From Coriobacteriaceae bacterium (lineage in GTDB: Bacteria > Actinomycetota > Coriobacteriia > Coriobacteriales > Coriobacteriaceae), in the NCBI GenBank assembly GCA_025992855.1, contig DAJPGB010000001.1:992001-1056000 (forward strand): DNA of 64,000 nt. The letters run 5' to 3'. Shown one piece after another: positions 56,157-64,000 of this stretch. The notes below the pieces were generated by a model. It was given only the letters and a program-made list of their open reading frames with translations, was not told the origin of the DNA and ran no database searches. Position 1 is the stretch's first letter. Each line of letters starts with the position of its first letter. A program made the translations under genes and the position numbers.

Positions 56157-56993
56157 ATGAGGGCTATCCAGCGCATTAACCACAACGCTGCCATCTGCGA
56201 AGATGGTGCGGGGCGTCAGCTTATCGCGTTGGGTCGCGGTATCGGCTTTGGCGATATGCCCCACGAGGTCGACCTGGATGTCATCACCCGCACCTTTTAC
56301 GGCGTCGATTCAAAGTACCTGGCGTTTATCGACGAGGTTGATCCCGAGGTGCTGGAGTTTTCTGCTCAGCTGGCAGATATCGCAACCGGGCAGCTCTCGT
56401 ACGAATTGAGTCCCAATCTGCCCATTACGTTGGCCGACCATATTCAGTTTGCCATTAAGCGCGCTCGTGAGCACATGGTGGTATCGTTGCCGCTCGAGCG
56501 CGATTTGGAGCAGTTGCACCCCATCGAATATCGCTTAGGCGAGCTGGCTGTTCGCGGTATTAAGAAAACCTTTGCCGTCCGCATGCCCAAGAGCGAGGCC
56601 GCGGGTATCGCCATGTCGATTATCAACGCGGCAGTTAAGCCAAGCGAGCGGCGCGTACTTGCCGAGCAGCAGGAGGAGCGCCTGCTCGACATGACGGTCG
56701 CAATTATTCAGGAAGAGCTCGGCGTGACGGTCGATCGTACGTCGTTCGCCTTTACCCGCTTTGCCACTCATGTACGCTATCTGCTCGACCGCGTGGCAAA
56801 GAAAGAGCCCATCGATACCGAGAATTCCGGTCTCTACGACGTGCTCGTGGAGCAGTATCCGGCGGCATCGCGTTGTGCCCATCGTGTCGACGAGCTGATT
56901 CAGGAGACCTTTGGCGAGGCGTTGGCGCAAGAAGAGCTTGTCTACCTGATCATGCATGTGAATCGCGTGGCTCCTTCAAATGCAGATAACTAG
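56157..56993 (+). CDS. licT: BglG/LicT-family transcription antiterminator
   Basis: A 278-residue regulator. Residues 1-55 are the CAT RNA-binding domain (MRAIQRINHNAAICEDGAGR, LIALGRGIGFGD). Two PTS regulation domains follow: PRD1 (from about 65; HIQFAIKRAREHM) and PRD2 (from about 175; FTRFATHVRYLLDRV, YLIMHVNRV), carrying the phosphorylatable histidines. It stops termination in the leader of the PTS gene downstream by binding the RAT site at 57109-57147. TAGGAG precedes ATG 56157. Confidence 0.92.
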   Translation: MRAIQRINHNAAICEDGAGRQLIALGRGIGFGDMPHEVDLDVITRTFYGVDSKYLAFIDEVDPEVLEFSAQLADIATGQLSYELSPNLPITLADHIQFAIKRAREHMVVSLPLERDLEQLHPIEYRLGELAVRGIKKTFAVRMPKSEAAGIAMSIINAAVKPSERRVLAEQQEERLLDMTVAIIQEELGVTVDRTSFAFTRFATHVRYLLDRVAKKEPIDTENSGLYDVLVEQYPAASRCAHRVDELIQETFGEALAQEELVYLIMHVNRVAPSNADN

Positions 56994-57108
56994 TAGGGGC
57001 GACTAAGCGTTTCAAATCTGTCTCGGCAACCGTTCGCGGGCTCTTTGCTACCGTTTGTCAGTAATCTGAGCCGCAGCGAACGCGTTCACCGCATATACTC
57101 GCCGTGTG

Positions 57109-57200
57109 TTGGGTGTTACTCACGGCGCAGCTCCGAGAGGCACTACCGATTCTGCCGAGGTCCGTATTGGGTCTCTGTCGGTTGTGCGCGGGGCTTTTTT
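57109..57200 (+). promoter_or_regulatory. RAT antiterminator site and overlapping terminator
   Basis: The leader of the PTS gene has GGGTGTTACT followed, after an apical stem, by GAGAGGCACTACC, the two halves of a LicT/BglG ribonucleic antiterminator (57109-57147). Its 3' half overlaps an imperfect terminator (ACCGA...TCGGT and flanking) that ends in TTTTTT at 57195-57200. A TATACT -10 box is at 57094. The remaining 346-base gap holds no gene. Confidence 0.75.
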
Positions 57201-57339
57201 CATGTCGATCCACCCGGGAATCACATGCAATGAAATCTCTTGCCAACGGGCATCGCGCGCTGCGCAGGCGCGAGCGGAATCGTGTGCCTTGGCGCGGTGA
57301 AGTCCCACGGGCTTTTAGTTGGAAGAGAAGGGATTCGAC

Positions 57340-58788
57340 ATGGCTGTCGATAACAAGAAGATTGCCGAGGACGTGCTTGCTGCCGTCGGCGGCGCCTCCA
57401 ATGTGACGAACGCGACGCACTGCATGACTCGCCTGCGTCTGAACCTCAAGGATCAGTCCATCCCCAATGACGATGAAGTTAAGAAGATCAAGGGCGTACT
57501 GGGTGCCCAGTGGTCTGGCGGCCAGTATCAGGTCATCATCGGCCAGAACGTGCCGAAGGTCTATGACGCCGCCATTGCGCTGGGAGTTAAGGGCGAAGGC
57601 TCCATCGACGAGAATCTCGATGACGGCACCAAGGAGCCGCTGACGCTCAAGACTGCGGGCAAGAAGGTCCTCAACTACCTGTCCAAGACGATGGTCATGA
57701 CGATTCCGATCATCATGGGCGCCGCCATGTTCCGTACCATCGCCGTGATTTGCGGCGACGGCATGCTCGGTATTTGGGCTGCCGATTCCGATATCTACAA
57801 CTTCTTCTATAACTGGATCTACAACGCAGGTTACTATTTCCTGCCCATTTACCTGGGTTGGGCCGCTGCCAAACAGCTCGGCTGCAGCCAGCCGCTCGGC
57901 ATGATGCTCGGCGGTGTGCTCATTGCCCCCGAGTTTATGACGCTCGTTAACGCTGCAGCAGATTCGGGTGCAACGACCACTCTGGTCTACGGCGTGCTTC
58001 CGGCTCAGCTGAACAACTATTCTGCCACCGTGCTCCCCATGGTCCTGTCCATGCCGGTGCTCATGGTCGTCGAGAAGTTCATGAAGAAGGTCATTCCCGA
58101 CATGCTCTCCACGGTGTTTGTGCCTGTGTGCACCTTGGCCGTCATGGTTCCCGTTTCGCTGTGCGCTCTGGCTCCGATCGGCTCCATCCTGGGCAGCGTG
58201 GTCGGCAACTTCATGTTCGGTCTCGGCAACACCGGCGGTATCCTAACCATCGTTTCCCTGGTGGCTATCGCCGCGCTTTGGGAGTTCCTGGTCATGACCG
58301 GTATGCACCAGGTTTTGATTACCCTTGGTATTGTTCAGCTGCTTACGCTGGGCTCTGACTCCTGCGTTATGGTTGCAGGCGGTATTGCTCAGTTCGCCAC
58401 GTGGGGCATGGCCTTTGGTGCCTTCCTGCGCCTTAAGGAGACCGACGAGAAGGGCGCTATGCTCGGCTTTTCCCTTTCCGGTATCGTCGGTGGCGTGACG
58501 GAGCCTGCGCTGTATGGCTGCGGCTTTAAGTACACCCGCTGCCTGGGCGCCATGGTTGCCGGCGGTGCTATCGGCGGCCTGGTCGCGGCCCTCACGAACG
58601 TGACGACGTATGTTTTGGGCGCAACGAATATTCTGGCTATTACCGGATTTGTTGCCGGCGGAACGGCCAACCTCGTTTGGGGCTGCGTTGCTTCGGGCGT
58701 TGCGTTTATTTCCGCCGCTGCCATCGCCTACCTCTTTGGTTTTACCAAGGAGCAGCTCGAGGAGGATGCTGCTGTCGCTAAGGCTTAA
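57340..58788 (+). CDS. PTS EIIBC component, glucose/beta-glucoside family
   Basis: A 482-residue membrane permease. The N-terminal EIIB domain has NATHCMTRLRLNL with the phosphorylated cysteine (about residue 28) and IGQNVPKVY. The EIIC part has about ten membrane segments, with SGIVGGVTEPALYGCGFKYT, the conserved EIIC signature with the TEP motif. It lacks a fused EIIA, which must come from another gene. AAGGGA precedes ATG 57340. LicT control points to a beta-glucoside or N-acetylated disaccharide as inducer and substrate. No glycosidase gene is beside it. Confidence 0.9.
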   Translation: MAVDNKKIAEDVLAAVGGASNVTNATHCMTRLRLNLKDQSIPNDDEVKKIKGVLGAQWSGGQYQVIIGQNVPKVYDAAIALGVKGEGSIDENLDDGTKEPLTLKTAGKKVLNYLSKTMVMTIPIIMGAAMFRTIAVICGDGMLGIWAADSDIYNFFYNWIYNAGYYFLPIYLGWAAAKQLGCSQPLGMMLGGVLIAPEFMTLVNAAADSGATTTLVYGVLPAQLNNYSATVLPMVLSMPVLMVVEKFMKKVIPDMLSTVFVPVCTLAVMVPVSLCALAPIGSILGSVVGNFMFGLGNTGGILTIVSLVAIAALWEFLVMTGMHQVLITLGIVQLLTLGSDSCVMVAGGIAQFATWGMAFGAFLRLKETDEKGAMLGFSLSGIVGGVTEPALYGCGFKYTRCLGAMVAGGAIGGLVAALTNVTTYVLGATNILAITGFVAGGTANLVWGCVASGVAFISAAAIAYLFGFTKEQLEEDAAVAKA

Positions 58789-58816
58789 GACATCTGTTTA
58801 GGTGGGATAATTACCC

Positions 58817-58848
58817 AGGGCACTTGGCTACTCTCCAAGTGCCCTTTT
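58817..58848 (+). terminator. Terminator between the PTS gene and chbG
   Basis: AGGGCACTTGG / CCAAGTGCCCT 11-bp stem with loop CTACTCT and TTTT. It would reduce, and could fully separate, chbG expression from the PTS transcript. Confidence 0.85.
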
Positions 58849-58866
58849 CCATAGATTGGAGTCGTT

Positions 58867-59631
58867 ATGAAACAACTGCTTATTCGTGCCGACGATATCG
58901 GTTATTCGTATGCCGTTGACCTGGGGATTGCCCGAAGCGTCAACGAGGGTTTGGTGCGCTCGGCGGGCCTTATGCCCAATATGCCCGAGGCAGAGCGCGG
59001 TTGGTCGCTCGTGGCCGATGCCGGCATTGCGGTGGGCCAGCATACCAACGTGTGCCTGGGCAAACCGTGTGCCGATCCGGCACTCATTCCAAGCCTGCTC
59101 GACGACAACGGCGAGTTCCATAGCAGCCGTACCTTCCGCGAGCACTTTAAGCGTGGCGAGGAACTGATCGACTTTGACGAGGCCTGCATTGAGATTCGCG
59201 CGCAGCATGACCGCTTTGTCGAGATCGTGGGGCGCGAGCCTGATTACTTTGAGGCACACGCCGTTATGAGCAAAAACCTCAACCGCGCGATTTCGGTGGT
59301 GGCACAGGAGCTGGGGCTTAAGGAGCAAAAGGCGAGCTTCGACCCCACGGCCGTGGTGCATTGCGGAGACACCGATTTGCGCATGGTGATGCGCTCGATG
59401 GAGCCGGGCTACGAGCCCAAGGAAGCAATCATGCAGACGGTTCGTGAGATGTCCGATGACGAGACGGTCGTCTTTGTCTGCCATCCGGGCTATCTCGATC
59501 GTTTTATCCTCGAGAGTAGCTCGCTTACGACCGATCGTACCAAGGAGGTCGATGCGCTGATCGATCCCGAGCTGCGGACATGGCTCGAGGCCCAGGACGA
59601 TCTTCGCCTCATCGACTACCGCGACCTGTAA
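58867..59631 (+). CDS. chbG: ChbG/YdjC-family carbohydrate deacetylase
   Basis: A 254-residue metal-dependent deacetylase. The N-terminus has LIRADDIGYS (metal-binding aspartates), then GQHTNVCLGKPCADP and the YFEAHAVMSKN segment corresponding to the conserved H-x-H metal site, with VCHPGYLD near the C-terminus. ChbG removes an acetyl group from chitobiose-6-phosphate or related phosphorylated sugars taken up by a PTS. Its place after a PTS permease supports an N-acetylglucosamine-containing substrate. GGAG precedes the ATG. Confidence 0.85.
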   Translation: MKQLLIRADDIGYSYAVDLGIARSVNEGLVRSAGLMPNMPEAERGWSLVADAGIAVGQHTNVCLGKPCADPALIPSLLDDNGEFHSSRTFREHFKRGEELIDFDEACIEIRAQHDRFVEIVGREPDYFEAHAVMSKNLNRAISVVAQELGLKEQKASFDPTAVVHCGDTDLRMVMRSMEPGYEPKEAIMQTVREMSDDETVVFVCHPGYLDRFILESSSLTTDRTKEVDALIDPELRTWLEAQDDLRLIDYRDL

Positions 59632-59638
59632 AGCACTC

Positions 59639-59677
59639 AAACCACCACAATGGGGACAGGCACCTTTGTGGTGGTTT
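59639..59677. repeat. Hairpin element family C, copy 2
   Basis: AAACCACCACAATGG and CCTTTGTGGTGGTTT (14 of 15 paired) around GGACAGGCA, the same nine-base loop as at 14358-14396. Eight bases after the chbG stop codon. Confidence 0.85.
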
Positions 59678-59771
59678 TGGCGCCGTTGCCATTATGGCGG
59701 CGGCGCCTTTTTTGTCCGCATAGCGCGGTAGAGTGTAGGCGGTTGAAATTTGCGTCCATCGAGGAGCTGCT

Positions 59772-61529
59772 ATGAACGAGATCAAGTGCCCGCATTGCGG
59801 CGAAGTTTTTAAGGTCGATGCGTCCGGCTATGCGGATATCGTCAAGCAAGTGCGCGATGCCGAGTTCTCGCGCGATCTTGATGAGCGCGTAGCGGCGGCT
59901 CGACGCGAGGGCGAGCAGGCGCTGGAGCTTGAGCGTTCGCGTTCGGCGTCTGCCCTGCAGGAGGCGGAGTCTCAACGCGACGCTCAGCTTGTCGAGCAGA
60001 AGAACACTGCGGATCAGAAACTGGCGCAAGAGGTTGCCAAGCGCGATGCTGAGCTTGCCGAGCTGCGCGCTAAGCTCGAGGGCGCTGCCGCAGAGCGCGA
60101 GAGTGCAAGCCAGCGCGCGGCGGTTGAGGCACGAGCCAATGCTCAAAAAGAGAATGCCGAACTCCAGCGTGAGATTGATAGCCTGCGTGCGCAGCTTGGG
60201 CGCAAAGATGACGAAGCAAAGCTTGCCGAGTCGGCGGCGCGCAACGCTGCTCAAAACGATTTAGCTGCACGCGACGCTCAGATTGCCGAGCTGCAGGCCA
60301 GGCTTGCCGCGGCGGACAAGGCCCAGGAGATGGCGCTTGCCGCTGCCGCGGCAGAGTCGCAGCGTGAGCTCGATGCCGCTCGCAGCGAGGCCGAGCGCGC
60401 GTTTGCTGACTATCGCGCGAAGGTGCAAGAGAAGTTTTCCGCCGCAAAGGCTCAGTCCGAGCAAGAGGCCGAGGGCCTGCGTGCCCAGCTGCGCGAGCAG
60501 GAACTGATGGCAAAAATGAACCTGTCAGAGGCGGTCGCCGCGGCGGAGCGAGAGCGCGATGAGGCGCGTGCCAAACTGACGAGCGAGCTGGCGGTGCGCG
60601 ATTCTCGCGAGGAACAGGTCAAGGCGGCACACGAGCTCGAGCTTGCGCAGGCCAAGCGCGCGAGCGATGACCTGATTCGCTACAAGGACGAAGAGATTGA
60701 GCGCCTTAAGGACATGAAGGTCCGCCTGTCCACCAAGATGGTGGGCGAGTCGCTCGAGCAGCACTGCGAGACCGAGTTTAACCGTCTGCGCATGACGGCG
60801 TTTCCTAACGCGTACTTCGAGAAGGATAACGATGCGTCCGAGGGCACCAAGGGCGACTTTATCTTCCGCGAGTGCGACGCAAGCGGTAACGAGGTCATTT
60901 CGATTATGTTCGAGATGAAAAACGAGAACGACGAGACCGCGACCAAGCACAAAAACGAGGACTTCTTTAAGAAACTCGATCACGATCGTCGCCAGAAAGG
61001 CTGTGAGTACGCGGTGCTCTGCACACTGCTCGAGCCCGAAAGCGAGCTCTATAACGCAGGGATAGTCGACGTGAGTTACCGCTATGAGAAGATGTACGTG
61101 ATCCGCCCGCAGTTCTTCATTCCCATGATCACGCTGCTGCGCAACGCCGCCATGGGTTCGCTGCGCTATAAGCAGGAGCTGGCGGAGTACAAGCAACAGA
61201 ACATCGACGTCACGAACTTCGAGGCCAAGATGGAGAAGTTCAAGAACGACTTCGGCCGCAACTATGAGCTTGCGAGCCGTAAGTTCCAGACGGCGATCGA
61301 GGAGATTGACAAGACGATTAGCCATCTGCAGAAAACCAAGGAGGCATTGCTGTCCTCCGAGAACAATTTACGTCTAGCCAACAAGAAGGCCGACGATCTT
61401 ACCATTCGCAAGCTCACCTGGGGCAACAAGACCATGAAGGCGGCGTTTGACGAGGCGCGCGGGGCTGCGACAGGGGCAAACGATGAGCCCGCCGAGGCGG
61501 ATTCGTATGAGGTCGAGGATGCCGAGTAG
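59772..61529 (+). CDS. DUF2130 protein: zinc motif, long coiled coil, nuclease-like domain
   Basis: A 585-residue protein. Residues 1-15 carry IKCPHCGEVFKVD, a CxxC motif. Residues 25-310 are a heptad-rich coiled coil (alternating A, E, R and Q). The conserved DUF2130 part (about 325-540) includes KMVGESLEQHCETEFNRLR, AYFEKDNDASEGTKGDFIFR and ISIMFEMKNENDE: the D...E-x-K arrangement is that of PD-(D/E)XK nucleases. GAGGAG precedes the ATG. The function of this widespread family is not established; DNA processing or phage defence has been considered plausible. It is monocistronic, with a strong terminator. Confidence 0.85.
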   Translation: MNEIKCPHCGEVFKVDASGYADIVKQVRDAEFSRDLDERVAAARREGEQALELERSRSASALQEAESQRDAQLVEQKNTADQKLAQEVAKRDAELAELRAKLEGAAAERESASQRAAVEARANAQKENAELQREIDSLRAQLGRKDDEAKLAESAARNAAQNDLAARDAQIAELQARLAAADKAQEMALAAAAAESQRELDAARSEAERAFADYRAKVQEKFSAAKAQSEQEAEGLRAQLREQELMAKMNLSEAVAAAERERDEARAKLTSELAVRDSREEQVKAAHELELAQAKRASDDLIRYKDEEIERLKDMKVRLSTKMVGESLEQHCETEFNRLRMTAFPNAYFEKDNDASEGTKGDFIFRECDASGNEVISIMFEMKNENDETATKHKNEDFFKKLDHDRRQKGCEYAVLCTLLEPESELYNAGIVDVSYRYEKMYVIRPQFFIPMITLLRNAAMGSLRYKQELAEYKQQNIDVTNFEAKMEKFKNDFGRNYELASRKFQTAIEEIDKTISHLQKTKEALLSSENNLRLANKKADDLTIRKLTWGNKTMKAAFDEARGAATGANDEPAEADSYEVEDAE

Positions 61530-61552
61530 GGGATAGCGTATAGTGCAAAAGC

Positions 61553-61582
61553 GGGGCCGCTGGCGATGTTGCCAGCGGCCCC
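61553..61582. terminator. Two-way terminator between DUF2130 and helicase genes
   Basis: Perfect 12-bp stem GGGGCCGCTGGC / GCCAGCGGCCCC with loop GATGTT, placed between convergent genes. Confidence 0.9.
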
Positions 61583-61608
61583 ACTTCGTTTCGTTCCGGT
61601 AAGTTCGG

Positions 61609-64000
61609 CTAGTCCTCGAGCAGGTCCTCGATAAAGCCGACACGGTAGTTCTTGAAGATGACCTCGCCGCCGTCTTGCGTGGCGTCCAGATTGACATCGC
61701 CCATGATGCCAAAGTCGTGGTCGCCATCCTCGTCGGCAAAGATCTGGTGCACGTGCCACACGTGATCGGTCTTCTCGTCGCTCTCGTCGATGGTAAACAT
61801 CGCGGCGCCGCGGGCGTCGCCGTTGGTGAGGATTTCCTCGTGTTGCTCATGATAGGCGTCGAGCGCCTTTTGCCAGCGGATCTCGCTCATGCCCCAGTCG
61901 TCGTCGAGCTCGCCCAGGTCGCGAACGTGCTCGCGGGCGGCAAGGGTCACGCGGCGGAAGAGTGCGTTGCGCACCAGCAGCGTGCAGCCGCGACGGTCCG
62001 CAACGACCTCGTCGATGCCCTGCGGCGGCGCGGCGTCGAGGGCCGCCGGGTTGCCGGCGTTCTCCCACTCGTCCACCAGGCTCGAGTCGACCGAGCGCAC
62101 CACAAAGCCGAGCCACGAAATGATGTCGCGCAAGCGCTCATCGCGCTTCTCAATGGGCACGGTGCGATCGAGGGAGCGGTAGGCCTCGGCTAGGTAGCGC
62201 AGCAGAATGCCCTCGGAGCGGGCGATGCCGAGCTTTTGGATATAGCCCTTAAAGTCGCTCGCGCTCTCCAACATGTCGCGCAGGACGCTCTTGGGCGAGA
62301 GCTGGTAGTCGTTGGCCCAGGGTACTTCCTGGCAGTACTTGTCGAAGGCGGCATCGAGCAAATCCTCGAGCGGCTTTTCGTAGGTGACATCCTGGATGCG
62401 CTCCAAGCGTTCCTCATATTCGACGCCGTCGGCTTTCATCTCGGCCATAGCGCGGTCGCGCGCGGCGCGCTCCTGCGCGCGCAGCACCTGCTTGGGATCC
62501 TCGAGCGTAGCCTCGACCATTGAGATCAGATCCATGGTATAGGTCTCACTCTCGGGGTCGAGCAGCTCCAGCGCGGCAAGCAAAAACGGCGAGAGCGGCT
62601 GGTCGAGCGCAAAGTCCTCGGGCAGATCGACCGTCAGTGCATAGTCGATGTCTGGCGCGGCGTCAGTCGGGGCGTCGGGCGCGGGCGGCACCTCGGTGCG
62701 AACGACGACGCCGGAATCGATGAGCGTGGCGAAGATTTCGTCGGCGCGAACCTCGAGCTTGGCCTTTTCCTCGGGGGTCTGCAAGCTCGTCTCGATGAGG
62801 TCGTGTACGCGGACTCGGGCATCGCCGCCCTGCTCGACCACGCTAATCACCATGGAGTGCGTGATGCGAAGGCGCGGCTTGAGCGTCTCGGGCTGCGTCT
62901 CGATCAGGCGCTCAAAGGTCTGCTTGTTCCAGGTGACAAAGCCCTCGGGGGCCTTCTTCTTTTTAATCTTGCGGAGCTTCTTGGGGTCGTCGCCCGCCTT
63001 GGCCATGAGTTTGGCGTTCTCGATCTCGTGCTCCGGGGCCTCGGCGATGACCACGCCCTCGGTATCGAAGCCCGAGCGGCCGGCGCGACCGGCAATCTGA
63101 TGGAACTCGCGGGCGCGCAGGCGACGCATCTTGTAGCCGTCGAACTTGGTGAGCGCGGTGAGTACCACGGTGTGGATGGGTACGTTGATGCCGACGCCGA
63201 GCGTATCGGTGCCGCAGATGACGGGCAGCAGGCCCTGCTGCGCCAGGCGCTCCACCAGCAGGCGATAGCGCGGCAACATGCCGGCATGGTGCACGCCGAC
63301 GCCGCATCCAAGCAGGCGTTTGAGAATCTTACCAAAGGCCGTGGAGAAGCTCGTCCCCTTTGCCGCTTCTTTGATGGCCTCGCGCTGCTCCTTGCTGGCG
63401 ATGCCAAAATTGGCGAGCGACTGTGCCGTTGCAAGGGCGGCATCCTGGCTAAAGTGCACGATATAGAGCGGGGCCTCGCCGCGGCGCATGGCGAGCTCGA
63501 CCGTGCCCTCGAGGGAGGTCGTCACGTAGTCGTAGCTCAGCGGCACGGGGCGCGGGGCATCGACGACCAAGTCGCAGGTAGCACCGGTGTGTTCCTCGAG
63601 TGAGGCGGCGATGGCAGTGACATCGCCGAGCGTGGCGCTCATGAGCATGAATTGCGTGTGGGGCAGGGTGAGCAGCGGCACCTGCCAAGCCCAACCGCGG
63701 TCGGGGTCGGCAAAGTAGTGGAACTCGTCCATGGCCACGCAGCCCACGTCGGCATCTTCGCTCTCGCGCAGTGCGTCGTTGGCAAGGATCTCTGCCGTGC
63801 AGCAGATGACGGGTGCCTTGGTGTTGATATGCGTGTCGCCGGTAATCATGCCTACGTTATCGCGGCCGAGCACCTGCACAAGGTCGAAAAACTTCTCGCT
63901 GACCAGAGCCTTGATGGGAGCCGTGTAGTAGCAGCGCTTGCCCTGCGCCATGCCCATAAAGAGCATGCCCAGCGCGACGAGCGATTTACCCGATCCGGTC
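61609..64000 (-). CDS. SKI2-like DEAD/DEAH helicase, DUF3516 family (5' part beyond window)
   Basis: The 797 visible residues begin in the P-loop TGSGKSLVALGM at the window edge. Motif Ia (APIKALVSEKF), the DEFH box (VAMDEFHYF), motif III (LMSATLGD) and the C-terminal helicase motifs (TDTLGVGINVPIHTVVL; QIAGRAGRSGFDTEGVV) follow. The long C-terminal part (from about residue 400) is the DUF3516 region found in actinobacterial Ski2-like helicases. Such proteins unwind RNA or DNA during decay or repair. It is partial only because of the window; no frameshift is seen. Its stop is separated from the DUF2130 gene by a two-way terminator. Confidence 0.92.
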   Translation of the reverse strand, partial: TGSGKSLVALGMLFMGMAQGKRCYYTAPIKALVSEKFFDLVQVLGRDNVGMITGDTHINTKAPVICCTAEILANDALRESEDADVGCVAMDEFHYFADPDRGWAWQVPLLTLPHTQFMLMSATLGDVTAIAASLEEHTGATCDLVVDAPRPVPLSYDYVTTSLEGTVELAMRRGEAPLYIVHFSQDAALATAQSLANFGIASKEQREAIKEAAKGTSFSTAFGKILKRLLGCGVGVHHAGMLPRYRLLVERLAQQGLLPVICGTDTLGVGINVPIHTVVLTALTKFDGYKMRRLRAREFHQIAGRAGRSGFDTEGVVIAEAPEHEIENAKLMAKAGDDPKKLRKIKKKKAPEGFVTWNKQTFERLIETQPETLKPRLRITHSMVISVVEQGGDARVRVHDLIETSLQTPEEKAKLEVRADEIFATLIDSGVVVRTEVPPAPDAPTDAAPDIDYALTVDLPEDFALDQPLSPFLLAALELLDPESETYTMDLISMVEATLEDPKQVLRAQERAARDRAMAEMKADGVEYEERLERIQDVTYEKPLEDLLDAAFDKYCQEVPWANDYQLSPKSVLRDMLESASDFKGYIQKLGIARSEGILLRYLAEAYRSLDRTVPIEKRDERLRDIISWLGFVVRSVDSSLVDEWENAGNPAALDAAPPQGIDEVVADRRGCTLLVRNALFRRVTLAAREHVRDLGELDDDWGMSEIRWQKALDAYHEQHEEILTNGDARGAAMFTIDESDEKTDHVWHVHQIFADEDGDHDFGIMGDVNLDATQDGGEVIFKNYRVGFIEDLLED

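Overview
The window looks like chromosomal DNA from a high-GC anaerobic gut actinobacterium of the class Coriobacteriia, most likely Collinsella. This is inferred from gene content and protein flavour: bile salt hydrolase, reverse rubrerythrin, a DUF3516-type helicase, RGG-rich small proteins and strong AAGGAGG ribosome binding sites. No search could be run. There is no phage, plasmid replication module, CRISPR array, rRNA or convincing tRNA gene.

Layout. 1-6.5 kb: the end of an EamA transporter with its divergent LysR regulator, a MATE pump, two rRNA methyltransferases (RlmA-like, RsmJ), small membrane proteins and a GNAT enzyme. 6.5-16.6 kb: a candidate small RNA, a TetM-like GTPase, then two AAA+ ATPases of one family around a UvrA2-like ABC protein, framed by three copies of a hairpin element; then TrmL, a CobW GTPase, an ArsC-like protein and a flavoprotein. 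16.7-21.1 kb: two paralogous cyclic-di-GMP enzymes. 21.4-29.8 kb: a patatin, a TPP-riboswitch thiamine salvage operon, a HAD phosphatase, LysR plus MetE-like protein, a uracil permease and an esterase. 30-35.4 kb: tandemly duplicated LPXTG-like surface proteins beside a purine permease. 35.5-46.3 kb: a deviant peptide deformylase, bile salt hydrolase, Kup, a second LysR/EamA pair, an HTH-aminotransferase fusion, a canonical deformylase, an MFS pump and an RGG-box protein. 46.3-51.3 kb: a cluster of hairpins, the PdxST/PdxR vitamin B6 locus and a DUF559-like nuclease between two 119-bp inverted-repeat elements. 51.4-64 kb: rubrerythrin, alcohol and aldehyde dehydrogenases, a 27-residue membrane peptide with a folded-back leader, a phosphoesterase, a LicT/PTS/ChbG sugar locus, a DUF2130 protein and a helicase cut by the window end.

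Three systems merit most attention. (1) Units of the form [TGTGACAAAGG hairpin]-[10-bp phased repeats]-[AAA+ ATPase with C-terminal winged helix], found twice in opposite orientation. (2) A possible type I toxin-antitoxin locus at 54.92-55.18 kb, with an SD-sequestering hairpin, 17-nt 5'-3' complementarity and a candidate antisense promoter. (3) Several families of palindromic elements sharing a GGGACAG-like apex; two of the hairpin copies and both 119-bp elements supply the stop codon of the gene upstream.
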